Below the pieces are notes generated by a model, which was not told the DNA's origin, did no database searches, and saw only the letters and a list, made by a program, of their open reading frames with translations. Position numbers and translations under genes: made by a program. A stretch of DNA of 64,000 nucleotides from Darksidea phi (lineage: Eukaryota; Ascomycota; Dothideomycetes; Pleosporales; Lentitheciaceae). Location: assembly GCA_030770425.1 (NCBI GenBank), contig JASJFT010000108.1:1-64000 (forward strand). Reading direction: 5' to 3'. Every line of letters begins with the position of its first letter. Position 1 is the stretch's first letter. Shown piece by piece: positions 43,743 through 55,600 of this stretch.

Positions 43743-44765
43743 CTTTACCAGAGCGTCTCATGCGACCTCGCGCAAAGTATCGCTCAGATGGAGGGTGGCC
43801 AGCGTAGTAGCGTACCCAAAGAGGAGTTGAGTCGTAAGGCTGAAGTTCACGCCGCGACGACGGGAGGTACAAGCCCATCTTTAAGTCAGCCGCAGCTCAC
43901 AGCTCACTGAGGCTCGACCACACGACCGTCTAGAATCGTAGATGTTTTTCATTGGTGGCTGAAGGCTGGAAACACGAAGCGACACGAATGGCCGCCATCG
44001 CCTAGGGCCCGCTAACACGAACTCACACATCCCAATATGTGCGGGGCGTGTACGTGGCGTCGTGGCTCCGCCGAACTCGGTGTGTATCCTTCCTACGTTG
44101 TCGCTATTTTTACCTAGGGAACGGCAGTGTTCGCATAGATTTTGTATTCGAGATGCTTTTGTTTCTGGAAAGGACCGTCAACCGAATTTGGCAGCGATAT
44201 TTGCAAACTTATAGATCTGACCCGTGTTTAGCGATGGGCTGCGCCTCATCATTCGACTTCACCTGTTCTGAGGAGTGCGAAAGCCACCTTCGCTAAAGAC
44301 AACCCCAGATTGGCCGCCACCAAAGCCGCACTTGATCGGAGCTGACTTTCGCCGATGTGAGACCGGCCCAGGGCAACCGGGCTAGAGGCTTTCTATAGAG
44401 GATAGCAGATGATGAATAGTCTCCAACTGCTATCCTAAGCCATCCGGTTCTCTTACTTATACCTCCTCGAGTAATTGGAGTATAAAATACGCTCTCTAGC
44501 CGTCAAAATTTACTCTCAAGGCTATAAAGACGACTAAGAAAGGAAGTCAGGTAAGCAAAGAAAAAGTTCGTAAGGTTAGGCAGGACATATGTATTGAAAG
44601 GGCCGTACAAACCGCGCGATCGCTCACTCAAACCAAGTCAGTTGACATCCCGTGTGTGTACAGCTGTAACCAAAGACAGAGATCGATCTTATTATGCTTT
44701 GGCGATGAGACTGTCTCGTACACAATCCTCTTGATGCGGTTCAGCATGTGTATTACTGAAGTCGA
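43743..44765. other. Intergenic, with possible missing 5' exon
   Basis: About 1 kb between two minus-strand genes. A hydrophobic stretch readable on the minus strand at about 43780-43860 could be part of the missing signal-peptide exon of the surface protein, but no ATG and donor pair fits cleanly. The rest shows nothing. Confidence 0.35.
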
Positions 44766-46125
44766 TCAAGATTCCGGCACAGCTTTCCCCCTCTCCTCAG
44801 CTCTGTCTGCTACTTTCCGATGAACGTCCCGCTCCAACTCAGGGATTTGGCGTATGCGAGATGTGAAATTTTTCCCGAGCTCTTCAACTATCTCGTAGTA
44901 ATTGTCCGCCATGTAATCCGTAAGCAGGCGCTTCATTTTTTCGAGTTCTTCCAGCCATGTGCCTTCGGTTCTGTAGACCACAATGGCGAAGGCAAGCACT
45001 TCGACAGACTCCCATGGCATACACTGCTCCACTTTTGATACGATATGCTCCAGGAGGTCCCGCATGCCAAACCGCTCGCCTATTTCCCAAGCTGCGACTA
45101 GCTGTGCCATCGCTTCGGCACGATGGTTGTCTTCGATAACGCGGTGCCCAAACGTGCCGGTGCAGAGAAAATCGGCAACATGGCGGAAGTCATCCGGTGC
45201 TATCAGTGCGAGATCAGGCAGTTCGATAGTCCATCCTGATTCTCCTTCCGCCCTCAAGTGCCCGTGCTGCAAATTGGAGAAATAATCACGCCGCTGGACT
45301 TCCGCCCATGGAATCGAGAATGGCTCTCTTTCGGGACCGACGGGAAATATAACGAACTTGTCGCTTTCTGATCTGGAAAGGTCACATGGTTAGCCAGGAC
45401 TCTTTGATTGGACTCTAAAATATTAACTTACATGTCGCCTTCGACGACGTCGGCCGATTGCACCCGTAGGCGAATTGGAAGATCTTGGCTGGGGCTATCT
45501 GCAGGAGGAGGTTTCATAGTGGACGGGAAATGACGCCGAATGTCAGCCGGAACACCGGGCGAGAGACGACGCGGAGTACTGCGCTGCCTCTTCGGCGGAG
45601 ACGCGGGCAGTTTGAACAGCGTGGTTTTGTTCTTTCGGTTCAAGTCGACGCGACTTCGTCGTTTGGCCTCCTTGATAGCTGGGTCCGAATCTGAATCGTC
45701 CTCGGAACCCGAGCTCCAACCACGCTTGGGTGAAGGTCCGTAAATTCGTTGGTCTTCGGTTTTCTCCCTCCAATAATCGAGCGCAGACCCAAAGTCCATA
45801 GCATGGTAAACAAGAGTGTATGCTAACTCCAAGCCGGGAGTATGACCTGGCTCTTCAAAAATTCGGCAGGGGTCAAACACTTGCAGCTCGCTCGACAATG
45901 CATAGCAACTAGTACTGTTAGCGCAGGTCGATACTCAAGCTATCAAGGCAGTCACAATTCTGGCTTCTCTTTGACCAGTATGACTAGATGGTTGTAACCC
46001 AGGGGTCTTGTTTCGGAGATTTGCTTTGGGGCGAAATCGTCGGTGCAGATAAAAGCAGGCCATGGCGGAAGCGGTGAACCCGGTTTATGGAAAAGACAAT
46101 AATCTCCAATCGAAGGCCGGAACAT
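44766..46125 (-). CDS. Protein with PWWP-like N-terminus and BTB-like domain
   Basis: Exons 45956-46125, 45432-45908 and 44766-45372 (minus strand), 417 residues; both introns have GT-AG ends and keep frame. Residues 1-60 (PSIGDYCLFHKPGSPLPPWP, then AFICTDDF and GYNHLVILV) look like a PWWP-type chromatin-reader fold, with PPWPAF in the PWWP position. A disordered basic and Ser-rich middle (KRGWSSGSEDDSDSD, SPPKRQRSTPRRLSP) follows. The C-terminal 190 residues (FSIPWAEVQRRDYFSNLQHG, IELPDLALIAPDDFRHVADF, AWEIGERFGMRDLLEHIVSK) resemble a fungal BTB/POZ domain with its following helices. Together they suggest a nuclear adaptor; that role is inference. Divergent from SEC11. Confidence 0.72.
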
Positions 46126-46893
46126 TGTGGAAGGTCTGCTAGGGTTTATGAAGTATCGAAGTCGTAGCCAAGAAGATAGGAAGGGATTGAGAAAGACGAG
46201 AGGGAAGAGAGGAATGGAAAAGCAGGTAACCCTATAGATCCTTCCAGACCGGATTGGCGTGAGTGTGAGAGACAAATGCTGTCAAGTGATCTCGCCTAGC
46301 TGAACTCTTGAGTACTCGCAAGAGGCATTAAAAAAGGTATGGTAGTCTCCTAAGAAAAGAACGAAAAAGAACAATAGAGGATGAGCAACTCGGTCAATGA
46401 AGAGATATAGTAATAGTGCAGAGGAGCTTAGCTACTTAGAGCCACTGGAGGTGAGAGCAATCGAGGCATGGAAGCGTTAGAAGTTTAAGGTAAAGGCTGC
46501 TTGTTGACGAGGAGGCATTCATCTGTCTCTTCTGAACCAAGCTTTAACGTCCTAACGCTCGTAATAGCCGTCCTCAAAACCATGTATAAAGCCAAAGAAA
46601 TACGGAGGTGTACCAGAGAAATGGTGGCTCTTGGCTGTTTAGCTTAGTCATCTGGCGCTGGGATCGCGTTAGCCAATCACCGAAGAGCTCTCCACCTATC
46701 TGGCATCAAGCTCTATAGGTGTCGCGACCCGCCTTACGTTCCTTTCCCTCCAACAAGCGCCAACTTACGCATCGATTAAACAGATTGCTGTTCTGTGAGG
46801 AAGCACGGATAGCTCTACACCTACTGGGCCACCCGCACCTCCTCCGCGAAACCCACAACAGCGCCGCCACACACCCTCAATCCCACCACCACA
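46126..46893. promoter_or_regulatory. Divergent spacer, SEC11 promoter side
   Basis: 768 bp between the BTB-like gene (minus) and SEC11 (plus). The middle (about 46330-46520) is A- and G-rich with many stops and may be a decayed repeat. No site recognised. Confidence 0.4.
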
Positions 46894-47515
46894 ATGCTCG
46901 GCCTCACAAACATGCAGCCGCGGCAGCTAGCCTCCCAAATGCTCAACTTCGCGCTCGTGCTCTCCACGGCTTTCATGCTATGGAAAGGTCTCTCCGTCGT
47001 CTCCGATTCGCCCTCACCAATCGTCGTCGTACTTTCCGGGTCCATGGAACCGGCGTTCCAGAGAGGGGACTTACTGTTCTTGTGGAATCGGGGGTTGGAT
47101 ACACAAATTGGAGAGATTGTCGTATACAATGTGAAGGGCAAGGATATTCCGATTGTGCATCGTGTGGTGCGGAGATATGGTGGAGGGTAAGCGTCTCCCA
47201 CCCACTACACAGTCGACATAGGCTGTTCAGACCCAACTGGCGTCAAAGTCGCCCTTTTCCCGAGACTCAGACTGACAATATGACAGAAAAACACCCCTCC
47301 GCCTCCTCACAAAAGGCGACAACAACCTCGCAGACGACACCGAGCTCTATGCCGCCGGCCAATCCTTCCTCAATCGCAAAGAAGACGTGATCGGTAGCGT
47401 AGCTGGATTCATTCCCTTCGTGGGATACGTTACCATCCTACTTAGTGAATATCCATGGCTTAAGCAGGCTATGCTGGGTATAATGGGTCTGATGGTGGTG
47501 TTGCAACGTGAATGA
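46894..47515 (+). CDS. SEC11: Signal peptidase complex catalytic subunit SEC11
   Basis: Exons 46894-47186 and 47287-47515, 173 residues, the usual size. Family knowledge: the catalytic subunit of the endoplasmic reticulum signal peptidase, which removes signal peptides co-translationally. Seen: an N-terminal membrane anchor ([20 protein letters not shown]), the catalytic Ser in [20 protein letters not shown] (about residue 50), the catalytic His in PIVHRVVRR (about residue 89), and after the 100-base intron [14 protein letters not shown] with the family Asp residues. A hydrophobic C-terminus follows ([20 protein letters not shown]). Eukaryotic SEC11 uses Ser and His rather than the bacterial Ser-Lys pair, as found here. 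Convergent with NHP6 across 1.6 kb. Confidence 0.95.
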
Positions 47516-47527
47516 GAGAGAGCTTGA

Positions 47528-47605
47528 GGTTGCGACAAAGGAAGCTTTAGAGATATAGTGCGGTTGCGACAAAGGAAGCTTTAAAGATATAGTGCGGTTG
47601 CGAAG
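47528..47605. repeat. 34-bp tandem duplication in the SEC11 3' flank
   Basis: A unit beginning GGTTGCGACAAAGGAAGC recurs with a 34-bp period at 47528 and 47562 (one A/G difference) and begins a third time at 47596 before diverging. It lies 13 bp after the SEC11 stop codon, inside the likely 3' untranslated region. Confidence 0.85.
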
Positions 47606-48042
47606 GTAGCGTTGATCTTATTGAGGGCAGAGCGGCCGTGCTCCGATGCGTGCTCGTTTTCGGTGCTTGTATGGGGAGTCGGAAGTCTGCTATCAGTTGC
47701 ATTGAGGCTGATGTTGAGGACAAAGCATGGCGTTCAGGGTCAAGTAGTTTGCATCACTTTTCGAAATCAAAAGAGATATCCACTGTGACTAAACAAACTC
47801 TATTTAGGCCTATGCAAATGTGCCGTACTTGGTCTCTCTACTAAGCACCTCTATTCATTTGTCCATCCCTTTCCTGCAAGTCAGATCCTCAAAACCCAGA
47901 AACCGTTGCTCATGCATCAAAATCAAAAAGTGTATAGCCATGCCCAAGCCAAAATAAAGGTCAGCTTGCGACGTGTGGGGTCTACAACATCCTATTAGCA
48001 CTACAATCCATCTCTCAACAATTCCCCTCTGAGAGAGAACTC

Positions 48043-48119
48043 ACTCGAACCCACGACCCCCGCCTAACACCAAACAAGGGCATGGGAAGGCGATACCCTA
48101 ACCACTGGGCCAACGACGC
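48043..48119 (-). ncRNA. Truncated intron-containing tRNA-Gly(CCC)-like element, possible SINE head
   Basis: Read on the minus strand from 48119: an acceptor-like GCGTCGT, a D-arm GCCC/GGGT with loop AGTGGTTA (an A-box match), an anticodon stem TCGCC/GGCGG around a TTCCCA-A loop whose anticodon would be CCC, interrupted after position 37 by a 17-base insertion where eukaryotic tRNA introns sit, then a variable region and GTGGG-TTCGAGT (B-box match). The 3' half of the T-stem and the acceptor 3' strand are missing: GAGTTCTC follows instead of CCCAC. It cannot fold as a complete tRNA. Retained A and B boxes with a foreign 3' body suggest a tRNA-derived SINE or a pseudogene. Confidence 0.6.
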
Positions 48120-49103
48120 TTGAATGTATATATAAAGCCTGCTTTGCTGTTGAGAATTATGTATGCTACTTACTGCTACTAACCTGCACCTAAAGAAAAG
48201 AAAAGAAAAGAGAACGGCTCAGCATAGGCGTTTGCTTCGAGAGGTTTATTTTTAAGAGGACTATTTTCGGTGCGGAGATGAGCGCGGGAAAGTGCATTGG
48301 TGAGATGCAGCTTCCCGCGAGCAGCGCCCAAGACGAGAAGCCCGAGATGGTCACATTAGCAGCGAAGGACAAAAGCATACGATCTACCACGTGGAACTGA
48401 TCCTTTTTGATAATCAGCGTCGATGGTATTTTCAAAGTATTTTGAATGGGTGAGAACGCTAGGTGTTCTATGTAGGTGAGACATCACTTTCTTGGTACGG
48501 GGAGCGAGGCGACCAACGTGCGTGCGTGGATTTGAATCCGGAGCGTAAGATGCGACTAGATACTAGCAGAGCATCGAGGCGACAGGCGGCATGTTCGTTG
48601 ATACCGTATGAAGTACATCTGCATGGTGAGTCGCGTAGGCGGAAGCGACACAAACATGAGCGGAGCTGGGATTCGATCTACGAAGGCATGAGCAGCGCTA
48701 CGCTGAGGATGGCAAATATGTAGACCTAAGCCTCACTCACATCACGCATCGGGAAGAAAATGTTCGTAGAGCCGATAACTGTGTCAGCAGAGTTTCGTAC
48801 CGCAGATAACTATTGTACACATGTCATGAGCTTCGTGATGTCTTCCGCGCCGAAGAGATGACTGGGACGCCAAACATCATTAATCAAGCCTCACGAGGGA
48901 GCTTCCTGCGGCCTTCCGAAAACCGCCGTGGGCCGCAAACCCCCAAAGCCCACATCAAAGCAGAGATAGAAGCAGGTAAACATAGGAAACCGAGGTAACC
49001 TTCAGCCCATGACACCATAACTGCCGACCGATAGAGCAGCAATTCAGATGCAACCCACATTGGAGTTGTGTAGGTAGAGACATCTGCCAAGAGTGCAGGA
49101 ACA

Positions 49104-49560
49104 CTACTCGGACTCCTCTTCCTCTTCCTCAGCGCCAGCCTAATCGGATTAGTCGAGATCATTTGAGAACAAGCCAGCGACGTACCTGGTATGCGGCCTT
49201 CTCCTCCTCGTACCGCTTCTTGTCAGCAGCGGCCTTGGCTTCGTACGGCTGGCGCTGCTTCTCGCTGAGAGTCTTCCACTTCTCGCCGAGCATCTTGCCG
49301 ACCTCGCCTGAGCATTGTTAGAGGTGCCTATGCGGGGTCGAACGGTGACTTACCGAACTTGATGCCGGGGTTGTCCTCGCGCACCTTGTCGCGCTGGTCA
49401 TTGGCGAAGAACATGTAGGCAGAAAGTCCACGCTTTGGGGCGTTGGGGTCTGGCCATGTCAGAGTCAGACCGACAGCTGCACGTGAGAAAGCCTACCCTT
49501 CTTCTTCTTGCCGGTGTCCCTGGCCTTTCCTTTGCCGCGGGTAGTCTTCTCTTTAGGCAT
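49104..49560 (-). CDS. NHP6: HMG-box chromatin protein NHP6
   Basis: Exons 49497-49560, 49354-49449, 49186-49307 and 49104-49139 (minus strand), 105 residues. Family knowledge: a single-HMG-box architectural protein that bends DNA, works with the FACT histone chaperone and supports transcription. Seen: a basic N-terminal arm ([14 protein letters not shown]), the box start [40 protein letters not shown], the end of the box [19 protein letters not shown], and a short acidic tail after the last intron. All junctions keep frame. The gene is so split that no single open frame covers it, yet the box is almost canonical. A long upstream spacer may hold 5' untranslated exons. Confidence 0.95.
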
Positions 49561-51601
49561 GTTGATGTGAGATGGGCTATTCAAGCTCTCTAGTGGAGAG
49601 GGTCAGTGGACGTTTGAGCGGGGATCTGAGCGGGGCAAGGCAGAATAAAGCAGCTGGACTGAGGAAATGAAGGCAGGCGTCAACCAAGCCGAGGGCCAAG
49701 GTGGATGTGAACATGTTGTTCGCAGGCTGGTGTGTGAGTTGACATGCGGTGAAGCGCGCCTGCTCCACTCGCGTTGGGCAACGGGGGCGCAAAACACCAC
49801 GATGCGTGGCAAGAATTGGCGATTTGGGCAAGACAGGAAGGGTGCACTCACAGATGTCGTTGGAAATGCACGAAGTGTGGTCGTGGACGGAGGTCTATGT
49901 TGGGTCAGTACTGCGTGTGCTGCGTGTGCAGGCGACGGCGACGACGAAAAGATAGAACGCGACGACGCGGCGAAGATGCAAAAGAAGCAGCTGCGACGGT
50001 CATATTCGCGTGGAAAGCGGCGGAAAACGCGTAAATAAAGTGTCGTTGTGGTGCGCATGTGGTGCTGGACGAGTACCGGCGATAGAAAGGGAAGCGAGAC
50101 CTACCAAGCGGCGTTGTTGGGCGATGGGCAGTTTGGAGACGCTGCTGTGAGGATTTGGGTGAGAGCCTGCTGCGAGAGACGTGGGCACGCAAAGGTCCCC
50201 CATATAACGAGCCCCCGGCGCACGTGACTGGGCTAACATCTCCCCTCACCCACTCGAAAACAAAGACGGAAGGAACGACTCGGCCTCGCCCGCATGCACC
50301 GGCCATGCTGTCGCAGACACGGCTTGGACAGCGCGCTCGCTGTCGAGCTGCTGCGTCCAGCCACGGCCGTCTCTGTTCGTTTCTCGCCCCTCTCGCTGCT
50401 GCTGCGGTCGAGGCAGCCGATGTTCGATGCCCGACTGCCAGACCCCCCAGGGCGCTACGCGACCCTACATTCCTTCAGCATGCCGCCGCGCCTGGTTTCA
50501 TCGTGCCTGTTAGATTGCAGCGAGGCGGCAGGGCGCCGTTATTCGTTCTGCGCGAAATTATCCTCCCAATTGTCTCCCGCGCGGCCACACCGGCTGGCTG
50601 AATGCGCCCGCGCCCGCAGCACCATGGCACGTCGTCGAAGGGGGAGCTGTTCCCGCTTGCATGCACCGCGCAGGCCACCACTCTGGAGCGTGCGAGCTTT
50701 CCTCGGCAATTGCTTAGTCGTCGGCGCCCCCTTCTGCGGTCCGCTGCGAACAGAGCACCATGCGCGTATCCGACGAACAGCCGCAGCGATACTGCATGCA
50801 ATGCCTCGAGTCCGCCGGCGACGGAAATGGTCCATGGTCGCCGCGCTAATCCCAATGAGGCATTACGCAAACAACCACACCAGCGCACCCTCTACCGTCC
50901 CGAGGAGAGCACGAGAGCACAAGAGCATGAAATGCCAGCCTGGCCATGTTTGATACCATGTCTTCCAAACGGTTTCCGTTTCATTTCGGTGGCGCAGAGC
51001 CCGCCGCCGCCGTCCACGCAACCGGAACTGCCTTGCGCATGGCCCCCAGCTTCCGTGTCGACGACTAGAAAATGCGTCCCGTTAACTCGCCGACCGTGCG
51101 GCTCAGCGCTCTCAAACCTGGGGTATTCACACCCCAGGACTCGGACTTGTTTGTTTTCTCGACCCTAGACGCTGCACATGTGCTGGCTTTCGTCACGGCT
51201 AACATCAAGTGGATGGGCGGATTAGTCATGATTCCAGGGTCATTGCTGCGGAAACCAGCCCGGAAAAGCTCTCTCCGAGCGTCTTCAACCTAACCTTCAC
51301 ATCGGCATACCGAACAATTAGCCTGAACGCCTTCTATCCTGAGCATATTAGGTTGCGACAAAAAGTATTGCGCAGGGAGGCATAGGTTTGCAAAGCTATC
51401 TTAGCATCTCCGGCTGTCAAGGTGCAAAGTGACCACCACGCGCATCGCGTCATCATCTTTGTGCCTCTACTCATGCGGTAGCAGCGTTTCCCTGTATCTC
51501 ACATGGCCTGATGCTCTGGGGACCACGCAGAATCCTCTGTCAATAATCGCGCATATCATAAGTATGAACAGATCTCTCAATGTCGGCCGGCATCAACTCA
51601 C
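49561..51601. other. 2-kb spacer, GC-rich in the middle
   Basis: Between NHP6 (transcribed leftward from 49560) and the 3' end of CENP-H. Long overlapping open frames exist on both strands at 50150-51170, as expected from GC-rich DNA, but their translations are Arg/Ala/Pro-rich and lack any domain, so I do not call a gene. Highly expressed NHP6 may have a long promoter or 5' untranslated region here. Confidence 0.45.
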
Positions 51602-52450
51602 TCATCCGTCCTCGTCATCCATCACGAGCTCGCGCAAGACTTCGTCGGCTGCCCAGTTGACGCCACTCCCGACGATCATCGCAGAAAGGATCCCTTTCAG
51701 AGTCCGCATCCTCCTCCGCGCCTCTTTCACGTCCTTCTCCACTGCGTTGACCTGGTCGCGGAGCCGTACGTCTTCAATGTCTTTGGTGGATTGCGCTTTC
51801 ATATCCTCTGCCAGCGCGAGCAGTGTTTTGGAGAGCTGGCGATTCTCCTCATTAGCGTCGGTATTGTCTCGCTCTACGGCGTTCAAAGCACGTGTTATGG
51901 AAGCGAGCTTTGTGGTCAGAGAGCCATGGACCATAGACAATGTGTCGTTCTCCGTGATCAGAGGCAGAATGCGTCTGGGACACGTAAGTTTGACACTCGG
52001 GAAGGGTGCCTTGCGACTCACTTTTCGGCGAATCCGGCATCCTCACCACCATGAACAGCCTTCAGCACGGGATCCATCACCAGTACATTGTGAGAAATCA
52101 TGTTGCGAAGCTCAAATTTTGCCTTTGCCTCGATAAGCTCGCGCTGTGCCGTGGCCAGCTGCTCTTGCACAGCGTCATCTGATAGCGCCGAAACATCAGG
52201 CACATGCCCTGGAAACGTCTTAGTTCCAGCTAGACATGCACGACTATGACGTACCGCTTCTCTGTGCCTCGAAGAGGCTCTGCTGCACCTCAAGCTCCCG
52301 AAGTTGATCATAGAGCTCCAGCGCGAGTGCCTCGGTCTCTGAGAACGCGAACGCGTCGCTATGCGGTGTTTGCAGAAAACCCGACTCATCGTCGACGCCC
52401 CTGGATTTGGGAGCCACGTCGGCCATGATGGTATCGTTCACCGTCGCCAT
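51602..52450 (-). CDS. Kinetochore protein CENP-H (Mcm16/Fta3 family)
   Basis: Exons 52255-52450, 52022-52208 and 51602-51974 (minus strand), 251 residues. Family knowledge: CENP-H pairs with CENP-K in the inner-kinetochore CCAN complex. Seen: an acidic N-terminus, predicted coiled-coil helices (SETEALALELYDQLRELEVQ, DDAVQEQLATAQRELIEAKA, EENRQLSKTLLALAEDMKAQ), and the C-terminal CENP-H domain ending MRTLKGILSAMIVGSGVNWA then DEVLRELVMDDEDG. The I(V/A)GSGV.WA..E.LREL pattern is the family hallmark. The intron junctions keep frame. It is divergent from ATG11, with 234 bp between start codons. The identification rests mainly on the C-terminal pattern and the coiled-coil layout. Confidence 0.85.
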
Positions 52451-52684
52451 ATTCCCATGGAAAGTGGTCCAGTTTGCCTGGGAGCAGAGCGTCATGGTCC
52501 ATCTGCTCGCGCCTTTCATCATCGCCTGATTGGTGGTGGTCCGTGTGTCTAGATCCCTGCATCCACGCGCGCAGTTCGGCTGGTACCTTCGAGGTCGAGC
52601 CCAACGCCTACGCCTCCACCATCGAGCTTCCATACTCCCCGAAAGACCTGTACCAACAGGCTTTGCAGCTAGAGGGTGCCCGCT
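52451..52684. promoter_or_regulatory. Divergent CENP-H/ATG11 promoter
   Basis: 234 bp between two head-to-head start codons. Both genes must be served by this short region. No TATA box or known site is evident. Confidence 0.45.
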
Positions 52685-55600
52685 ATGTCGCTGCAGATTG
52701 CTGTAGCTCATACGGGCCTGCGCCTCGACGCTGATCCCGTCAGCTTCAACACTATCGATGCGCTGAAGCACTGGATCTCGAGCGCTGTGGAGATTCCGCC
52801 CGAAAACCAGATCCTGCTCACGACGCGGGGAAAGCACGTCAAAGTGCAGGCGCTGTTGACCGAGGTAGGAAAAGGGCTTTCCATTCATCCTGCATTGCTA
52901 ATCATATTCGCAGAAGGAGATATTCGTATATAACCGCGAGCTCTCCGCCGGAACTCAGACTCCTCTCGTTCCAACCCCGCTGCCTGAGACATTCACGCCC
53001 GACGACCCCCCAGATACGCTCTCTAGCCACACCGACCTGCGAGCATGGCAGACGCTGTTCCGGGCCCGCCGTGACTGGGCCTTCGCCGCTCTCGAGAAGT
53101 CCCACTCTATGTCTCGCGAAGCTTCCAAGTACTTTGCAGCACAGGCAACAATAGAGAAAGGGACGCAGATAGCTGTTGGGAACCATGACTCCCACATTCG
53201 CGGATTGGAGCAGAAACACCAGGCGGCAAAAGAGTGGTTCGACGGGGTGGAGAAAGAGGCCGTGGATAACCTGCGGAGACTAGACAGCGACTTCGGCCAA
53301 CTGGGAGCGATACCGGCGAAGTTGGAGTTTGTTCAGTTTCTGGCAAAAGAGCTGCGGTCAGGGCAGGCAGCACAGAATGGGCGCAAGACCTCTCCTAATC
53401 GATCTGCTTCGCTGCAAGATTTCCTTGATGTGGAGTCTATCAAGAAAGCTACGGGCGTAAGCAAAAGGACGCGTGAACTATTCGGAAAGCGCGTGGCGGG
53501 GATGCGTGCACAATTGGAGAGAATCACTGCGGACTACAATGAACTGCTTAGTGCGGTAGGCCAAAGCCAGAGTCGCTCGCTCGAAGATGATAGCGATGAA
53601 CCTGTGAAGCTATACAACGAGATCGATGCGGTGGCGAAGAAGGTAGAGTCCGACTTTGAGCATGTCATGGGACTTCCTGTGAGCTCCAAGTCCGTCGCTC
53701 AAGTGTCGAAAATGGCACTTCTGCACACGCGGAACTTTCTACCGGCTATTAAGGAGTACTGCATTGAAATGAGCGAACTCCTTCGGCGATCCGTGGAACA
53801 GAAGAACAACGCCGTCGGCAATGCGGTCGATAGCATGCGCGGCATCGCCAGTATCGAGTCTGTTATCTCGACTCTAAACTCGGAGCTTGAGACGATCAAC
53901 ATTCCCGAGGAGGGTGTGGCTGCATTCGAGCTGATATCTCTTGTCGGCCGGCTACCCTACATCTACGGTACACTGCTCGTTGAAGCGGTGCGAAGACGCG
54001 AGTGGGCGGACAAGATGCAAAAGGATACTTCCTCCTTGGCGGAAGAAATGGCAGCGTTCCAAGAGGAGGAAGAGCGCCGGAGAAAGAAGTGGCTCAAGCC
54101 CATTGCTGATGTGGTTAATCTGGATGTCGTGCAAGGAACCTCACTCGGCTTTGAGATGAATGTACAGCCCGAGAAGAACCAGTGGCCCAGTGTGGTGCGG
54201 GAAGACTTGCTGGAGTATCTGAAGATATTACAGGGTCTTGAAGGGCAGGACACCGAAGCTGAAGCGCTTAGCCAGGCTATCAGGGATCTAGACCGGCCCA
54301 CGAAGCAGCAGGTAAAGCGCGCGAAGAACTTCAAGATGGGTAGTGTACATGAGCCCGCGTTTGGAAGAGGTTCGCAGCTTATGCTTAGAGGAGATGATGA
54401 GCTCCGGGTGTTGAGAGAGGCGAATGTGAAGCTAGAGGATGAGGTGAAAGGTTTCAAGAGTAGGGTTCGTCGACTAGAAGACCTACTGCATCGTCAAATG
54501 CACGTCAGTCGGCTGTCAATCGGAGGTGGACTGCCTTCCTTTGGCCCACAAAGTCCTGCCGACCCATCAACGCCAACCTTGGACGCACCCTCACCTGCGC
54601 CCCTAGTTGATCACTCGCGACGGTCATCCGTCTCTTCGCGACGATTTTCTACGAACCAAGGGCAGGATGACAAGCGTCGCATCGTGCGTCTTGAGCAAGA
54701 ACTAGCTGCAGAGAAGGAAGCCCGTGCGAACCTGGAGAAAGAAGTGCAGAGTAAGAAAGATGAGGACGTCGAGCTCCGGCGGCAGCTTGAAGAAGCTGTT
54801 TCTACTAAAGATGAGATAATGGAGAACATGAAGGCGCAGCAGCGGGAGTTTGCTAATGAACGGCGGTCACTTGAAGAAGAGATCCAGTCATACAAAGGCA
54901 AAATTGAAGAGGCAGAGGATGAACTAGATCGTGTCCTAGGCAGCCGTGACAACGAGCGCACTGGTGTTGATACGAAGATACAAGAGCTAGTATCTGAAAT
55001 TGAAAAGGCCCGCAGCGAAACTACTGAGCGGAGCAGGGGTGCAGCTGAACGACTTCACCAGCTTCAAGCCGAGATTGACAAGCGCAAGGAAGCCGAAACT
55101 CGGTACTCTGAATCGCTATCAGCTGCTTTCAGTCATTTGGCGCCTGACAGCGACGTACCCCAGGACCATGCGACGCTTGTCTCCCAGATTGAAGACCTAG
55201 CTTTGAAATTTATCAATCAGCAACAAGAGCTTCGACAAGCGATCGCGATGGCTAAAACGGAAAACGAGAACGGCCGCGCCAGAGCACAGGAGCGAGAGAC
55301 TGACCTCAAGGCTAAGCTAGCTAAAGAAGAAGCCGAGGTTTCATCATTGCGCGAGCAGCTCGAGACGGCGAAGGCAAAGACTGCTTGTATCATTTCAGAG
55401 CTAGATGAGGAGCGTGGTCATTTGCACGATCTCAGAGCGAAGTTTGCGGAGGGCGAGACCGGCTCCGAAGCACTTCGGAAACGCGTGGATGAAGAAGAGG
55501 AACGTGTGGGACGGCTGAAGGTCGAACTCGTCGAATCAAGATCGCACGCTAACAGCCTTGATGTGGAGCTTATGCATCTCCAAAAGAAGGTGATGAAATA

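Larger units (their letters stand above)
47516..49103. other. 1.6-kb intergenic region with repeat and tRNA-like element
   Basis: Between convergent SEC11 and NHP6. It contains a 34-bp tandem duplication just after SEC11 and a truncated tRNA-Gly-like element at 48043-48119 (separate entries). Around 48520-48690 are two further tRNA-like T-arm motifs (GGATTTGAATCC and GGGATTCGATCT) without recognisable full cloverleaves. No protein gene supported. Confidence 0.5.

Noticed and set aside
50155..51168. Frames up to 219 codons in the GC-rich NHP6-CENP-H spacer
   Set aside because: Arg/Ala/Pro-rich translations on both strands with no domain; typical of GC-rich non-coding DNA.
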